64,000 bases of DNA from Paenibacillus sp. OK003 (GTDB taxonomy: Bacteria > Bacillota > Bacilli > Paenibacillales > Paenibacillaceae). The notes beneath the pieces were generated by a model. It was not told the origin of the DNA. It was given only the letters and a program-made list of their open reading frames with translations, and made no database searches. Position 1 is the stretch's first letter. Every line of letters starts with the position of its first letter. Shown piece after piece: positions 37,393 to 46,818 of the stretch. The stretch lies in NCBI RefSeq assembly GCF_900109515.1, contig NZ_FOBD01000017.1, forward strand, positions 1 to 64,000. The letters are read 5' to 3'. The translations under genes and the position numbers were made by a program.

Positions 37393-38829
37393 ATGAAAAA
37401 AATACATTTGATGGTCATTGTACTGTTCTCCATCCTATTAATCGGTTCCGCGTCCTATGGATTGCTGTATATGTACGTGAACCAACCCGCTCTACCGGCA
37501 GGGGTACGTGTTGGGGAGTGGTCGGTTGAGGGCGTGAAGCGCAAGGAAGTTCTACTGGGACTGGATGAACGATTGAAACAAATGGAAGCGTGGCCGATCA
37601 CCCTGGAGGTTGACGGTTCTACACCCAGAGCAATGACGTTCACCGCCGCCCAGACAGGCGCACGCTACAGTGCTGACGACTTCCGGACAGCTGTGCAGCA
37701 GCTGGATGAAGGCAATCTGTGGGAGCGCGCTTATGCCCGATATCATTTCATCAAGGAATGGCCCCTGAAGCTGACGTATAATTCAAAAACACTGAAAGAG
37801 CAGCTTACCCCTGCCTGGGAAAAGGAAACCTTCGGTACACCCGCGAACGCCGTTCGCCGCATTACCGCAAGTGACAAGGTCCAGTACATCCCGGAAAAAG
37901 GCGTCCGCCGGATCGCCTGGGATGAACTCGCGAGCCTGATGCAGGCTAAGCTGCACCGGGGTTTCGCTCCACTGGACCAAGATGCGAAGCCCAACCCGCT
38001 GTTGATTCAGCTGCCGTTGTATACGCTGCAGCCCGAAGTGACTCTCGACTCGCTGCGCCAAGAAGGAATTGACCGGAAGATCATTCAGTTCTCAACTAGC
38101 CTCGGAAACAGCAGCGCAGGCCGGATACATAACGTCAGCGCAGCAGCGCAAGCCGTTAACGGTATGATTTTGCCACCAAATGGTACGTTTGATTATGAGA
38201 AGGTCATTCGCAAGGCCGAGGAGGACTATGGTTTCCGGGAAGCCCCGGTTATCGTGAATGGGCAGCTGACCCCCGGCATTGGGGGCGGTATCTGCCAGGT
38301 ATCGAGCACGGTTTACAATGCTGCCCTGTTGACCGGACTGGACATTGTAGAACGCCGCAACCACTCCCTGCCCGTCAAATATTTGCCGAAGGGACTGGAT
38401 GCTACGTTCGCCTCAGGTTCCATCAATTTTCGGTTCAAAAACAATACCGGCAAGTCTCTGCTCATTTATGCCAAAGTGGAAGGCGGAAGCTTAACCGTCA
38501 AATTTTTCGGGACCTTCCCGGAGAACGTCAGTTATGCCCTGGAATCCCGTACAATTGAGACATTAAGTGCTCCCGTCAAATATGTATCGAGTAATGTGCT
38601 GCCTGACGGTGCCCAACAGGTGCTCCAAAACGGTCAACCCGGATATATTGTAGAGACGCTGCGTACCAAAAAGGTGGATGGAAAAGTCGTCGAATCCAAG
38701 ACCATTACTCGTGACACGTACAAAGCCCAGAATCGCCTGATCGCCCGTTCTTCCGGTCATATTAACCTGCCCGACCCTCAGGAACCTTCTGTTGTAGAGG
38801 ATGGCATAAGTGACACGAAGCAGCCTTAA
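37393..38829 (+). CDS. VanW family exported protein
   Basis: A 478-residue protein with an N-terminal anchor helix (about 7-28). A putative peptidoglycan-binding region (about 40-225) comes before the VanW domain (about 235-365: NVSAAAQAVNG, GFREAPVIVNGQLTPGIGGG, CQVSSTVYNAALL, RRNHSLPV). A G5-like module follows (about 380-450). The start at 37393 has AAAGGAG 9 bases ahead. VanW proteins occur near wall genes, but their biochemical role is not established. It diverges from ftsE across the WalR-like box. Confidence 0.88.
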   Translation: MKKIHLMVIVLFSILLIGSASYGLLYMYVNQPALPAGVRVGEWSVEGVKRKEVLLGLDERLKQMEAWPITLEVDGSTPRAMTFTAAQTGARYSADDFRTAVQQLDEGNLWERAYARYHFIKEWPLKLTYNSKTLKEQLTPAWEKETFGTPANAVRRITASDKVQYIPEKGVRRIAWDELASLMQAKLHRGFAPLDQDAKPNPLLIQLPLYTLQPEVTLDSLRQEGIDRKIIQFSTSLGNSSAGRIHNVSAAAQAVNGMILPPNGTFDYEKVIRKAEEDYGFREAPVIVNGQLTPGIGGGICQVSSTVYNAALLTGLDIVERRNHSLPVKYLPKGLDATFASGSINFRFKNNTGKSLLIYAKVEGGSLTVKFFGTFPENVSYALESRTIETLSAPVKYVSSNVLPDGAQQVLQNGQPGYIVETLRTKKVDGKVVESKTITRDTYKAQNRLIARSSGHINLPDPQEPSVVEDGISDTKQP

Positions 38830-38893
38830 TCTTTTTTTCACATGCGTGCACATGGATAGGATAGGCTCAACTCATCAAACGAATTACAAATAG

Positions 38894-38948
38894 AAAAAGA
38901 CACATCTCCTGTTCCCCATTATGGGTCCCTCGAGAGATGTGTCTTTCG
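38894..38948. terminator. Bidirectional terminator
   Basis: AAAGACACATCTC pairs with GAGATGTGTCTTT over an inner CCCATTATGGG hairpin. It separates the VanW gene (+) from the MFS exporter gene (-). Confidence 0.85.
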
Positions 38949-38993
38949 TTTGTTTTACAGATACATATTGTGTATTGATTAGACTGAAACCTT

Positions 38994-40556
38994 TTAATGT
39001 CCGCCTGTGTACTCTTTCTGCTCCTCGCTGATAACCATCTTCTCATTACCCATGAAGAAAGAAGCTATCAACGCGAGTGCAGCCGGGATCGCAGCCCAGG
39101 CAAAGAGCTGCACGATAGATGAAGACAACGCGTGCGTAATGGCGTCCAGTACCTGAGGCGGAATCGCCTTTCTCAGCTCTGGCGACAGCAACGCATGTGG
39201 ATCGCTCAGATTCACTCCCTGAGGCACGCCGCCTGCTGCAGGAGCACCAGCTCCACCCGCTTCCGCCGCTGATCCGGCGAGGGCATCATTCATTTTGCGC
39301 GTAAATACCTGACTCTGCACGATACCAAAGATCGTAATGCCCATCGTCATCCCAAGTGAACGCAGGAAGTTAAGTGTGGAGCTTGCCGCTCCGCGTCTTT
39401 GCGGTTCAAACGCGTTCATGGCTGCATTGCTGAGTACCGAGAACGACGCCCCGACACCGAGACCAATCATCACCATGAATATACGTATCGTCCATAGAGA
39501 TGAAGTTTCATCCAGCGTTGTCAGCAATCCAAGACCAACCACCAGCAAGGCCAGCGTAGGAATCATAATGTTCCGGTACTTGATTTTGGTCATCAGTACG
39601 CCACCCATGGAAGCCGTCACAACGGAACCCAACATCATGGGCAATAACACGAGACCAGAGTTGGTCGCTTTGCCACCGAGTACCCCCTGGATGAAGATTG
39701 GAATGTATACGGATGCGGTAATAAACGCCGCACCACTGAACATGCCAATAACGTTACTGGACCAGTACACCCGGTTACGGAACATCCCGAAGGAGATGAT
39801 GGGTTCCTTGGCTCTCGTTTCTGCAAACAGGAAGAGCAGCGCTAGCACCACGAATCCGGCAAACAAACCAAGGATCTGCCACGAGCCCCAGGCATACGTT
39901 TTGCCACCCAGTTCAAGTCCGAAGATGAGACAGACTACCGCACCAATCAGTGTGATTGCACCGAGCCAGTCAATCTGTTGGGATTGATGCTGATGAGATT
40001 CTTTGTAGAAAAATGCAATAAACACAAACGCAATCAGACCAAGCGGCAGGTTGATATAAAATACCCATTCCCATGTCGCATACTCCGTAATGTAAGCACC
40101 CAGCAGCGGACCAAATACGCTGGATAAACCAAACACGGCTCCGAACAAACCGCCCAATTTGCCGCGTGATTCCGGTGCCACCACATCAAACATGATCGTA
40201 AAGGCAATCGGCACCAATGCACCTGCACCAATACCCTGAATAGCTCTGTACATCGTCAACTCAACGATTGATGTTGCCGTTCCACATAACGCAGATCCGA
40301 GCATAAATACCAGTATTCCGAAAACAAAAAACTTCTTTCGTCCGTACATGTCGGATAACTTACCGAAGATTGGCATACCCGCCATCTCGGCCACCATGTA
40401 AGCGGAAGTCACCCATACGAACTTGTCGAGTCCACCCAGCTTCCCGACAATATCGCCCATAGCTGTTGCCACGATGGTATTGTCCATCGAAGCCATCAGT
40501 ATGCTCAGCAGTAACCCTGCCAGCACCAATCCAATATTATTTCTACGTGTAGCCAT
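38994..40556 (-). CDS. DHA2-family (14-helix) multidrug MFS transporter
   Basis: A 520-residue drug:proton antiporter of the EmrB/QacA type. Fourteen hydrophobic helices are visible. Motif D1 is DNTIVATAM (about 25-33), motif A is GKLSDMYGRKK (about 70-80), and motif C-like GLSSVFGPLLGAYI (about 145-158). A Gly/Ala-rich loop (about 425-445) lies before the last helices. The ATG at 40556 is preferred over TTG at 40565, because GGGAG is 12 bases from the former and only 3 from the latter. It lies 73 bases after the second bactofilin gene and may be cotranscribed. The substrate cannot be read from the sequence. Confidence 0.9.
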   Translation of the reverse strand: MATRRNNIGLVLAGLLLSILMASMDNTIVATAMGDIVGKLGGLDKFVWVTSAYMVAEMAGMPIFGKLSDMYGRKKFFVFGILVFMLGSALCGTATSIVELTMYRAIQGIGAGALVPIAFTIMFDVVAPESRGKLGGLFGAVFGLSSVFGPLLGAYITEYATWEWVFYINLPLGLIAFVFIAFFYKESHQHQSQQIDWLGAITLIGAVVCLIFGLELGGKTYAWGSWQILGLFAGFVVLALLFLFAETRAKEPIISFGMFRNRVYWSSNVIGMFSGAAFITASVYIPIFIQGVLGGKATNSGLVLLPMMLGSVVTASMGGVLMTKIKYRNIMIPTLALLVVGLGLLTTLDETSSLWTIRIFMVMIGLGVGASFSVLSNAAMNAFEPQRRGAASSTLNFLRSLGMTMGITIFGIVQSQVFTRKMNDALAGSAAEAGGAGAPAAGGVPQGVNLSDPHALLSPELRKAIPPQVLDAITHALSSSIVQLFAWAAIPAALALIASFFMGNEKMVISEEQKEYTGGH

Positions 40557-40629
40557 TCTACTCAATCTCTCCCATTCACATCCGATTCATATGACTGAAT
40601 TAGTATATCCGAAAAGTTACGGCGGATAA

Positions 40630-41334
40630 TCAGTCCAAGGACCGATTGCTTTGCACCAAAACTTCCGATTGTGGATGAATTTGCAGAGAAGAGCGGTATT
40701 CTACTGTACCAATCCGGCAGCCTGGGCCAATTTTTATTTTATCCCCTCGTACAACCTCGGCCTCCGTGTTCTCAAGTTCAATTTCGTCGCCTTCGATCAT
40801 GTTCACTTTGAGAATCGATTTGTTACCAGTGAACAAACCCTCCAGCAGTTTCCCCCGCGAACTCTTCACTGAAATGATGGAACCGCCCATTTCCTTCACC
40901 TCAGATGGCCCCATAATTTTGAGTGTCATATGTTCGGCACTGAGCATACCCGTTATCGTAAAACGGCCATTCAGCTTCATATTCTCCACCTGACAATCGC
41001 CTGACACATGAAGCTCGCCTACTATTTTCATATGTTCAGCTTTGGCATACAGGTTAGAGGAAAAATCGCCCTCCTGATCTTCGTCGCCGGCAGCAGCCCG
41101 CTCTTTCAGGGTAAGGGTTCCTGTAATTTTGATATCGGTTGATTCCAGAGATCCGTATACGACCGATGTGCCAGTGCATTTGAATTGATCACAGATCAGA
41201 TTATCGTTAAATGAGGAATCCCCCACGACCTTGACCTTGCCGTACACACCGCCAGAAGAACTGCCGTCGCCGATGATGCTAATATCGTGTTTTTTAGCCA
41301 ATGAACCAGCAATATGGTTATTCAAATCGATCAC
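40630..41334 (-). CDS. yhbF: Bactofilin-like polymer-forming protein, YhbF/BacF-type
   Basis: A protein of about 234 residues made almost entirely of short beta-strand repeats (VYGKVKVVGDSSFND, VVYGSLESTDIKITGTL, MKIVGELHVSGDCQVENMK), the right-handed beta-helix pattern of bactofilins, with a second half like that of its neighbour (NMIEGDEIELENTEAEVVRGDKIKIG). Bacillus BacE and BacF act in flagellar hook assembly. The start is uncertain: GTG at 41334 has GGAG 10 bases away; TTG at 41355 lacks a site. It follows yhbE closely. Confidence 0.85.
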   Translation of the reverse strand: MIDLNNHIAGSLAKKHDISIIGDGSSSGGVYGKVKVVGDSSFNDNLICDQFKCTGTSVVYGSLESTDIKITGTLTLKERAAAGDEDQEGDFSSNLYAKAEHMKIVGELHVSGDCQVENMKLNGRFTITGMLSAEHMTLKIMGPSEVKEMGGSIISVKSSRGKLLEGLFTGNKSILKVNMIEGDEIELENTEAEVVRGDKIKIGPGCRIGTVEYRSSLQIHPQSEVLVQSNRSLD

Positions 41335-41368
41335 ATCCCTTTCTCTCCAGGTCAAAACAAATTAAAAC

Positions 41369-42094
41369 TTAAATCCGCTGACTGCTGCCCACCTTGGCGT
41401 CTGGATCAACCTCTAGTTCACCCGAATATTCGACCAACCTGATGTTACAGCCACGACCGATATGAACCTTGCTGCCACGAACAATATCAGCCTCGGTATC
41501 TTCCAGCACGATTTCATCCCCCTCAATTAAGGATGACTTAAATGAAGGTGTGCCCCCCAGGCCAATACTTTTCCAAAAACCAGTCTGTTCCTTACGACGA
41601 ATATCGATGCGTTCCCCGCCAATTTCTTTGGCCGAAGAGGATGTATGCAGCCTGATCTCTACCGTTCCCGCATTCAGAAAGCCACTAATTTTAATATTGC
41701 CCTGTACATTCAAAGACTCACATTGTACGTCGCCTTCGATATCAATCACGCCACCAATATCGATCCGTTCCCCATCTACCCGACCGCGTACAGTACACTT
41801 CCCGTTGACTTCAAGCTCAGGGCTTCGGAGGTCTCCGTTAATGGTTGTTAAGCCATCCACACGAACACGAGAGCTCATCAAGGGACCGTTCAGCGTGCAC
41901 ATACCGTTGATTGTTGCACTCTCTGAGCTCAAAGCTCCGTGCATCTTCATTGTTCCATTCACATTCAGGGAGGTACAGTCCAGGTTACCGTTTACTTTAG
42001 CCATGCCATCGATAGATACCCGGTGAAAATTCCCGCCTGCCGTTTGGCTCATGCCCGCTACGTTCAGATCATTGCGCAAATTACGTTCCTCCAT
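41369..42094 (-). CDS. yhbE: Bactofilin-like polymer-forming protein, YhbE/BacE-type
   Basis: A 241-residue protein with regularly spaced beta-rungs (MAKVNGNLDCTSLNVNGTMK, GLTTINGDLRSPELEVNGKC, GVIDIEGDVQCESLNVQGNI), typical of bactofilin polymers. The C-terminal half (LIEGDEIVLEDTEADIVRG) is closely similar to the downstream paralogue, showing an ancient duplication. AAGGAGAGG precedes the ATG. It lies between yhbD and yhbF, as in Bacillus. Confidence 0.87.
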   Translation of the reverse strand: MEERNLRNDLNVAGMSQTAGGNFHRVSIDGMAKVNGNLDCTSLNVNGTMKMHGALSSESATINGMCTLNGPLMSSRVRVDGLTTINGDLRSPELEVNGKCTVRGRVDGERIDIGGVIDIEGDVQCESLNVQGNIKISGFLNAGTVEIRLHTSSSAKEIGGERIDIRRKEQTGFWKSIGLGGTPSFKSSLIEGDEIVLEDTEADIVRGSKVHIGRGCNIRLVEYSGELEVDPDAKVGSSQRI

Positions 42095-42108
42095 ATATGA
42101 TCCTCTCC

Positions 42109-42732
42109 TTATCCCAATTTGAGTTTTAATTCTTCCATGAACGTCCCCATTGGCTGCCTGAGAACGACCTTCACTCCATTGTCAAAATAAAGCTCTGTTC
42201 CTGCCGTTACCAGCAAGAATGAAGGGACACCCATCTTGCGAATAAGCACCAGCTCGCTTGGTTTGCCTGTGAAACGATAATAATGCTCGGACATGACATC
42301 GATCAGCAGCGTACCCTCCTGCCGGGTAATATCTCCGCTCATTAGCAGCTTATCGAGTACATAGAGCATCATAATCTGCTCCAAAGCATACAGCGGCCGC
42401 TCCCGACCCGCTTCTTTCAACAGCTCAAGTGAAATGTTCGAAACAATGTTTCGCTCTAACAGCTCCTGAGCGGACATTTCCACTTCACCCAACGTTGGTG
42501 AAAATACGTCTGCCAGTTCATCCAGTGACAAGCCGTCTTTCATATTGAGTATCTTGTCAATCCGCAGTAAAATCTGTTGTTTTGGAAAAAAAGTTTCTTG
42601 TCCCGTATAGGACGACTTCCGAATAAACCATTCCTCCGGAATGAGATTCTTCCGTTTCCAGCGGTACAACTGGCCGTAGGAGATACCCGTCAGGTCCAGC
42701 AATTCTTTTTTGGAGATCAAATCATCCGTCAT
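42109..42732 (-). CDS. yhbD: MerR-like regulator YhbD (DUF4004)
   Basis: A 207-residue protein. The N terminus is a MerR-type winged helix (LISKKELLDLTGISYGQLYRW, about 4-24; FFPKQQILLRIDKILNM), followed by a coiled and helical region and a C-terminal domain of unknown fold (about 150-207). The start at 42732 has AAAGGGGG 9 bases away. It heads the operon with both bactofilin genes. A palindrome inside its own promoter spacer suggests self-regulation in the MerR manner. Confidence 0.85.
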   Translation of the reverse strand: MTDDLISKKELLDLTGISYGQLYRWKRKNLIPEEWFIRKSSYTGQETFFPKQQILLRIDKILNMKDGLSLDELADVFSPTLGEVEMSAQELLERNIVSNISLELLKEAGRERPLYALEQIMMLYVLDKLLMSGDITRQEGTLLIDVMSEHYYRFTGKPSELVLIRKMGVPSFLLVTAGTELYFDNGVKVVLRQPMGTFMEELKLKLG

Positions 42733-42758
42733 ATATGGTCCCCCTTTGTGTTGAAAAC

Positions 42759-42787
42759 AGTGTAACATAACATTGTTACGCTGTAAA
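42759..42787 (-). promoter_or_regulatory. yhbDEF promoter with palindrome in the spacer
   Basis: On the minus strand TTTACA (42782-42787) and TACACT (42759-42764) are 17 bases apart. The inverted repeat GTAACA-N6-TGTTAC (42762-42779) lies across the spacer and the edge of the -10. MerR-family regulators bind such spacer palindromes. The yhbD product carries a MerR-type helix. Confidence 0.65.
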
Positions 42788-42953
42788 GAACGTGAATAAC
42801 TAGTGGAGAATTTCTTATTATTGCAATGAAAAGGCTTTGCGTATAACCTGTTTATTATAGATACTATGGAACCATTATGGATTCAGATCCCATCCTATTG
42901 AATCGGGTCTGGACACATCGTTAATGGACTTATGAAAGGGGTTTCTCCTATAC

Positions 42954-43742
42954 ATGGCACTTATTAAATGCGACTTTTACTCTGACACGCTTGGTCTGAG
43001 CACCAGCATGCATGTCATTCTTCCACAACAGACCCACAATCAGATTGGCATGGAGAACGTATCCGGCCAGGGGTTACATCCCACGCTGTATCTGCTGCAC
43101 GGGCTATCAGATGATGACTCCATCTGGCTGCGCCGAACATCCATTGAACGATATGTTGCGGACCTCGGTATTGCCGTTGTGATGCCTCAGGTACATCGCA
43201 GCTTCTATACGGATATGGCGGAAGGTGGACGCTACTGGACATTCATCAGTGAAGAGCTGCCTGCACTTGCACGTTCCTTCTTCCCGCTTTCACACAAACG
43301 TGAGGACAACTTTGTTGCCGGCTTGTCCATGGGTGGCTATGGAGCATTCAAGCTGGCACTTCACAAACCGGAGCAGTACGCCGCCGCGGCAAGTTTGTCC
43401 GGAGCGCTCGACATGGTAGCACATATGGACAACCGAATTGTTAAGGCATTAAGTGATGCTGAATTCAAGCGGATTTTCGGAGCAGAAATTAAAGGCTCGG
43501 AGAATGACTTGCTGCATCTACTTGAAGAAAGCAAAGCAATTCAGGGCCCAAAACCTTTGCTCTACCAATGCTGTGGAACAGAAGATTTCCTGTATGAAGA
43601 GAATCAATCGTTCCGTCAAGCTTGTGCACAGACCGATTTCCAGCTGACGTACGAGGAAGAACCCGGTGGACATGACTGGGGATATTGGGACGAGAAGATC
43701 CAGAATGTGCTGAAATGGTTGCCTTTGCGTGAACGTAAGTAG
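42954..43742 (+). CDS. Alpha/beta-hydrolase esterase (EstA / esterase D family)
   Basis: A 262-residue cytoplasmic hydrolase. It shows LYLLHGLSDDD for the oxyanion-hole region, the nucleophile GLSMGGYG (Ser 125), a likely acid in CGTEDFLYEE and the catalytic His in EPGGHDWGYW. This is the acetyl-xylan/tributyrin esterase-like branch that also includes S-formylglutathione hydrolases. There is no signal peptide. AAAGGGG is 12 bases ahead of the ATG. It diverges from yhbDEF and stands alone; the natural substrate is unknown. Confidence 0.88.
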   Translation: MALIKCDFYSDTLGLSTSMHVILPQQTHNQIGMENVSGQGLHPTLYLLHGLSDDDSIWLRRTSIERYVADLGIAVVMPQVHRSFYTDMAEGGRYWTFISEELPALARSFFPLSHKREDNFVAGLSMGGYGAFKLALHKPEQYAAAASLSGALDMVAHMDNRIVKALSDAEFKRIFGAEIKGSENDLLHLLEESKAIQGPKPLLYQCCGTEDFLYEENQSFRQACAQTDFQLTYEEEPGGHDWGYWDEKIQNVLKWLPLRERK

Positions 43743-43820
43743 TCGAGAAATTTAAATGAAGCCACTGCATTTTAGTTAGATATGTACAGAAATAACTATA
43801 TAAGTTCAACTAATGAATAT

Positions 43821-43871
43821 TTACACTGGCACTCCAATGACAGATTAATCTTCCGATCGCTGTTATCCAGT
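43821..43871. repeat. Interspersed palindromic element, truncated copy E (left half only)
   Basis: From TTACACT at 43821 through CACTCCAAT, ATCTTCCGATCGCTGTTATCC, this matches the left arm of copy D almost base for base. It ends in the middle of the core; the loop and right arm are missing. Confidence 0.8.
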
Positions 43872-43910
43872 AAATGTTGAGTTGAACATATCTAAATCGT
43901 TGTAATACAC

Positions 43911-43952
43911 AAAAAGCAGGCCCTTGAGAAGAAATTCTCGGCCTGCTTTTGC
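43911..43952. terminator. Bidirectional terminator, end of the arg operon
   Basis: AAAAGCAGGCC pairs with GGCCTGCTTTT around GAGAA/TTCTC. It closes argH (-) and the esterase gene (+). Confidence 0.9.
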
Positions 43953-43988
43953 GTTGTATATCTTTATTTCATTATAGTAAATGCTTTA

Positions 43989-45392
43989 TTATCCTCGATT
44001 GGTGATCCATTGCTCCGTAATTTCCAGCACCTTTTCACTACGTCCAATCGCCTCAGCCACCTGATTGGAAGCTGTTCCGCCGTAAACATTACGAGCATTT
44101 ACAACCGCTTCTGGTTGCAGCACATCGTAAATACGCTCATCGAACAACGGAGAGAACTGACGGAATTCATCGATGGTCAGATCCAGCAAATACTTGCCGT
44201 TCTGGATACAATACAATACCGTCTTACCGATAACTTCATGCGCTTGGCGGAATGGCAAACCTTCGCCCACGAGGAAGTCCGCAATATCTGTAGCGTTGGA
44301 GAAATCCTGATTGACTGCTTGACGCATCCGACCCTTGTTGACCGTCATCGTTGCAATCATCGGAGCGAACAATTGAAGTGCACCTTCCAGCGTCGCTACC
44401 GTGTCAAACATGCCTTCCTTGTCTTCCTGCATGTCTTTGTTGTAAGCGAGCGGAAGAGATTTCAGCACTGTCAGCAAACCGATCAGGTTGCCGTACACAC
44501 GTCCTGTTTTACCACGAACGAGTTCCGGAACGTCTGGATTTTTCTTCTGTGGCATAATGCTGCTGCCCGTGCAGAATGCATCATCCAATTCAACAAATCC
44601 AAACTCCGTGCTGCTCCAAAGTACCAACTCTTCGCTCAGACGGGACAAGTGAGTCATGATCAGTGAAGCGGCTGCCAGGAACTCTACGATAAAGTCACGG
44701 TCGCTGACCGCGTCCAGACTGTTCTCATATACACCATCGAAGCCCAGTTGTTCCGCCACAAAATGACGGTCAATTGGGAACGTTGTGCCTGCAAGCGCAC
44801 CTGCACCCAGTGGCAAAACGTTAATGCGTTTGTAGCTGTCCATAAGACGCTCTGCATCCCGTTGGAACATCGATACATACGCCATCAGGTGATGAGCGAA
44901 CAGAATCGGTTGTGCACGTTGAAGATGCGTATATCCCGGTACAATCGTATCAAGATTATCTTTGGCTTGTCCGATCAGCGCTTCCTGCAACGAGTGCAGC
45001 ATGCCAACAAATCCAACTACGCGCTCACGCAAGTACAAGTGCATATCGGTTGCCACTTGGTCATTCCGGCTGCGTCCTGTATGTAATTTGCCGCCTACAG
45101 GGCCGATGGTGTCGATCAGGTTTTTCTCAATGTTCATGTGGATGTCTTCATCCGATACGGAGAATTCCACTTCGCCTGCACGGATTTTATGCAGAACAGT
45201 GATCAAACCTTCCTTAATCGTCTCTACATCCTCCGCTGGCAGAATGCCGCATTTGCCGAGCATCGTTACATGAGCCAGACTTCCTTGAATATCTTCCTCG
45301 GCTAACGCTTTGTCAAAGTTGATTGACGCTGTATATTCCTCAACCAGGTGATTGGTTTGTTTGGTAAAACGTCCTCCCCACAGCTTGCTCAT
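43989..45392 (-). CDS. argH: Argininosuccinate lyase ArgH
   Basis: A 467-residue fumarase-superfamily enzyme, the last step of arginine synthesis (argininosuccinate to arginine and fumarate). It opens with KLWGGRFTK and has HTGRSRNDQVATD, YTHLQRAQPI and the superfamily signature GSSIMPQKKNPD with the mobile catalytic serine. The start at 45392 has GGGGAG 8 bases ahead; the upstream ATGs have no site. It follows argG by 105 bases and is the last gene of the arg operon. Confidence 0.98.
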   Translation of the reverse strand: MSKLWGGRFTKQTNHLVEEYTASINFDKALAEEDIQGSLAHVTMLGKCGILPAEDVETIKEGLITVLHKIRAGEVEFSVSDEDIHMNIEKNLIDTIGPVGGKLHTGRSRNDQVATDMHLYLRERVVGFVGMLHSLQEALIGQAKDNLDTIVPGYTHLQRAQPILFAHHLMAYVSMFQRDAERLMDSYKRINVLPLGAGALAGTTFPIDRHFVAEQLGFDGVYENSLDAVSDRDFIVEFLAAASLIMTHLSRLSEELVLWSSTEFGFVELDDAFCTGSSIMPQKKNPDVPELVRGKTGRVYGNLIGLLTVLKSLPLAYNKDMQEDKEGMFDTVATLEGALQLFAPMIATMTVNKGRMRQAVNQDFSNATDIADFLVGEGLPFRQAHEVIGKTVLYCIQNGKYLLDLTIDEFRQFSPLFDERIYDVLQPEAVVNARNVYGGTASNQVAEAIGRSEKVLEITEQWITNRG

Positions 45393-45497
45393 AGTGAGTA
45401 CTCCCCTTTCGTTCATGGACAAAGCCGCTCCTGCCAGATGTGCAAGAACGGCCCGCCTTGTCAGTTATTATCGTAATGCTTTATATGCATGATGAAA

Positions 45498-46733
45498 TTA
45501 GTTTTTGTTTTGTTCCACACCGGAATTTACTTTCAAACGCAATGCGTTCAGGCGGATAAAGCCCGTTGCATCCCCTTGATCGTATGCTTGTGTTGGATCA
45601 GCTTCCATTGTGGCAATGTCCGGGTTGTACAGGCTGACAGGGCTTTTCACACCTGCGCCGATGATGTTGCCTTTATACAGTTTCACACGAACGGTACCTG
45701 TTACATTTTTCTGACTTTCGGTCACCAGGGCTTGCAGCGCCAGACGTTCCGGTGCGAACCAGAAGCCGTTGTATACGAGTGTGCTGTAACGTGTGATCAG
45801 GCTATCACGCAGGTTCATGACTTCACGGTCCATCGTGATGGATTCCATTTTGCGGTGTGCCGTGAACAGAATCGTTCCACCTGGTGTCTCGTATACACCA
45901 CGGCTCTTCATGCCGACGAAGCGGTTCTCTACCATGTCCACACGGCCGATACCATGTTTGCCACCAAGTTCGTTCAGTTGCTCCATCACTTGTAGTGGGC
46001 TCAAGCGCTCACCATTCAGTGCAACACAGTCGCCTTGTTCGAATTCAAGTTCAACATATTCCGCTTGATCCGGTGCATCTTCAGGTGCACTGCTGAGCAG
46101 GAACATGTCTTTGTTCTCGTCCGCACTTGGATCGAACCAAGGATCTTCCAGCACGCCGCTCTCATAGCTGATATGCAGCAGGTTACGGTCTGTGGAGTAC
46201 GGTTTAGCCGCCGATGCGGTTACCGGAATGCCGTGTTTTTCAGCGTAAGCGATCATTTCGGCACGTCCCGGGAACTGGTTGCGGAACTCTTCCAGACGCC
46301 AAGGCGCGATGACTTGAATGTCTGGTGTCAGCGCAGCTGCGTTCAGCTCAAAGCGAACCTGGTCATTCCCTTTACCCGTAGCGCCGTGAGCAATCGCTGT
46401 AGCGCCTTCTGCACGAGCAATATCCACCATACGTTTAGCGATCAGTGGACGTGCGATACTTGTGCCAAGCAGATATTGTCCTTCATAAAGGGCACCAGCC
46501 TGGAACATTGGATAGATGAAATCTTTGACGAACTCGTCGCGCAGATCGTCGATGTACACTTTGGAAGCGCCTGTAGCGAGAGCTTTCTCCTCAAGGCCGT
46601 CCAGTTCATCCTTTTGTCCGATATCCGCCGTAAATGCGATAATCTCCGCATCATATGTTTCTTTCAACCATTTCAAAATTACAGATGTGTCCAACCCGCC
46701 AGAATAAGCGAGTACAATTTTTTCCTTAGCCAT
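45498..46733 (-). CDS. argG: Argininosuccinate synthase ArgG
   Basis: A 411-residue enzyme that joins citrulline and aspartate with ATP. The N-terminal PP-loop AYSGGLDTS (about 9-17) is intact. GATGKGNDQVRFE, the citrulline-binding TDRNLLHISYESG and SRGVYETPGG follow. GGGAGG precedes the ATG. It lies between argF (85 bases upstream) and argH. Length and motifs are normal. Confidence 0.98.
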   Translation of the reverse strand: MAKEKIVLAYSGGLDTSVILKWLKETYDAEIIAFTADIGQKDELDGLEEKALATGASKVYIDDLRDEFVKDFIYPMFQAGALYEGQYLLGTSIARPLIAKRMVDIARAEGATAIAHGATGKGNDQVRFELNAAALTPDIQVIAPWRLEEFRNQFPGRAEMIAYAEKHGIPVTASAAKPYSTDRNLLHISYESGVLEDPWFDPSADENKDMFLLSSAPEDAPDQAEYVELEFEQGDCVALNGERLSPLQVMEQLNELGGKHGIGRVDMVENRFVGMKSRGVYETPGGTILFTAHRKMESITMDREVMNLRDSLITRYSTLVYNGFWFAPERLALQALVTESQKNVTGTVRVKLYKGNIIGAGVKSPVSLYNPDIATMEADPTQAYDQGDATGFIRLNALRLKVNSGVEQNKN

Positions 46734-46818
46734 GTTCGATGGTCCTCCCCAAGTTCAGTTGCTTAATCTATCATCGCGAAATCTGTGCCTAAAATCAACC
46801 CATTCAGGCAAACAGCAT

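Noticed and set aside
42762..42779. WalR box in the yhbD promoter
   Set aside because: The half-sites TGTAAC and TGTTAC are 7 bases apart, not 5, so it does not meet the WalR spacing.
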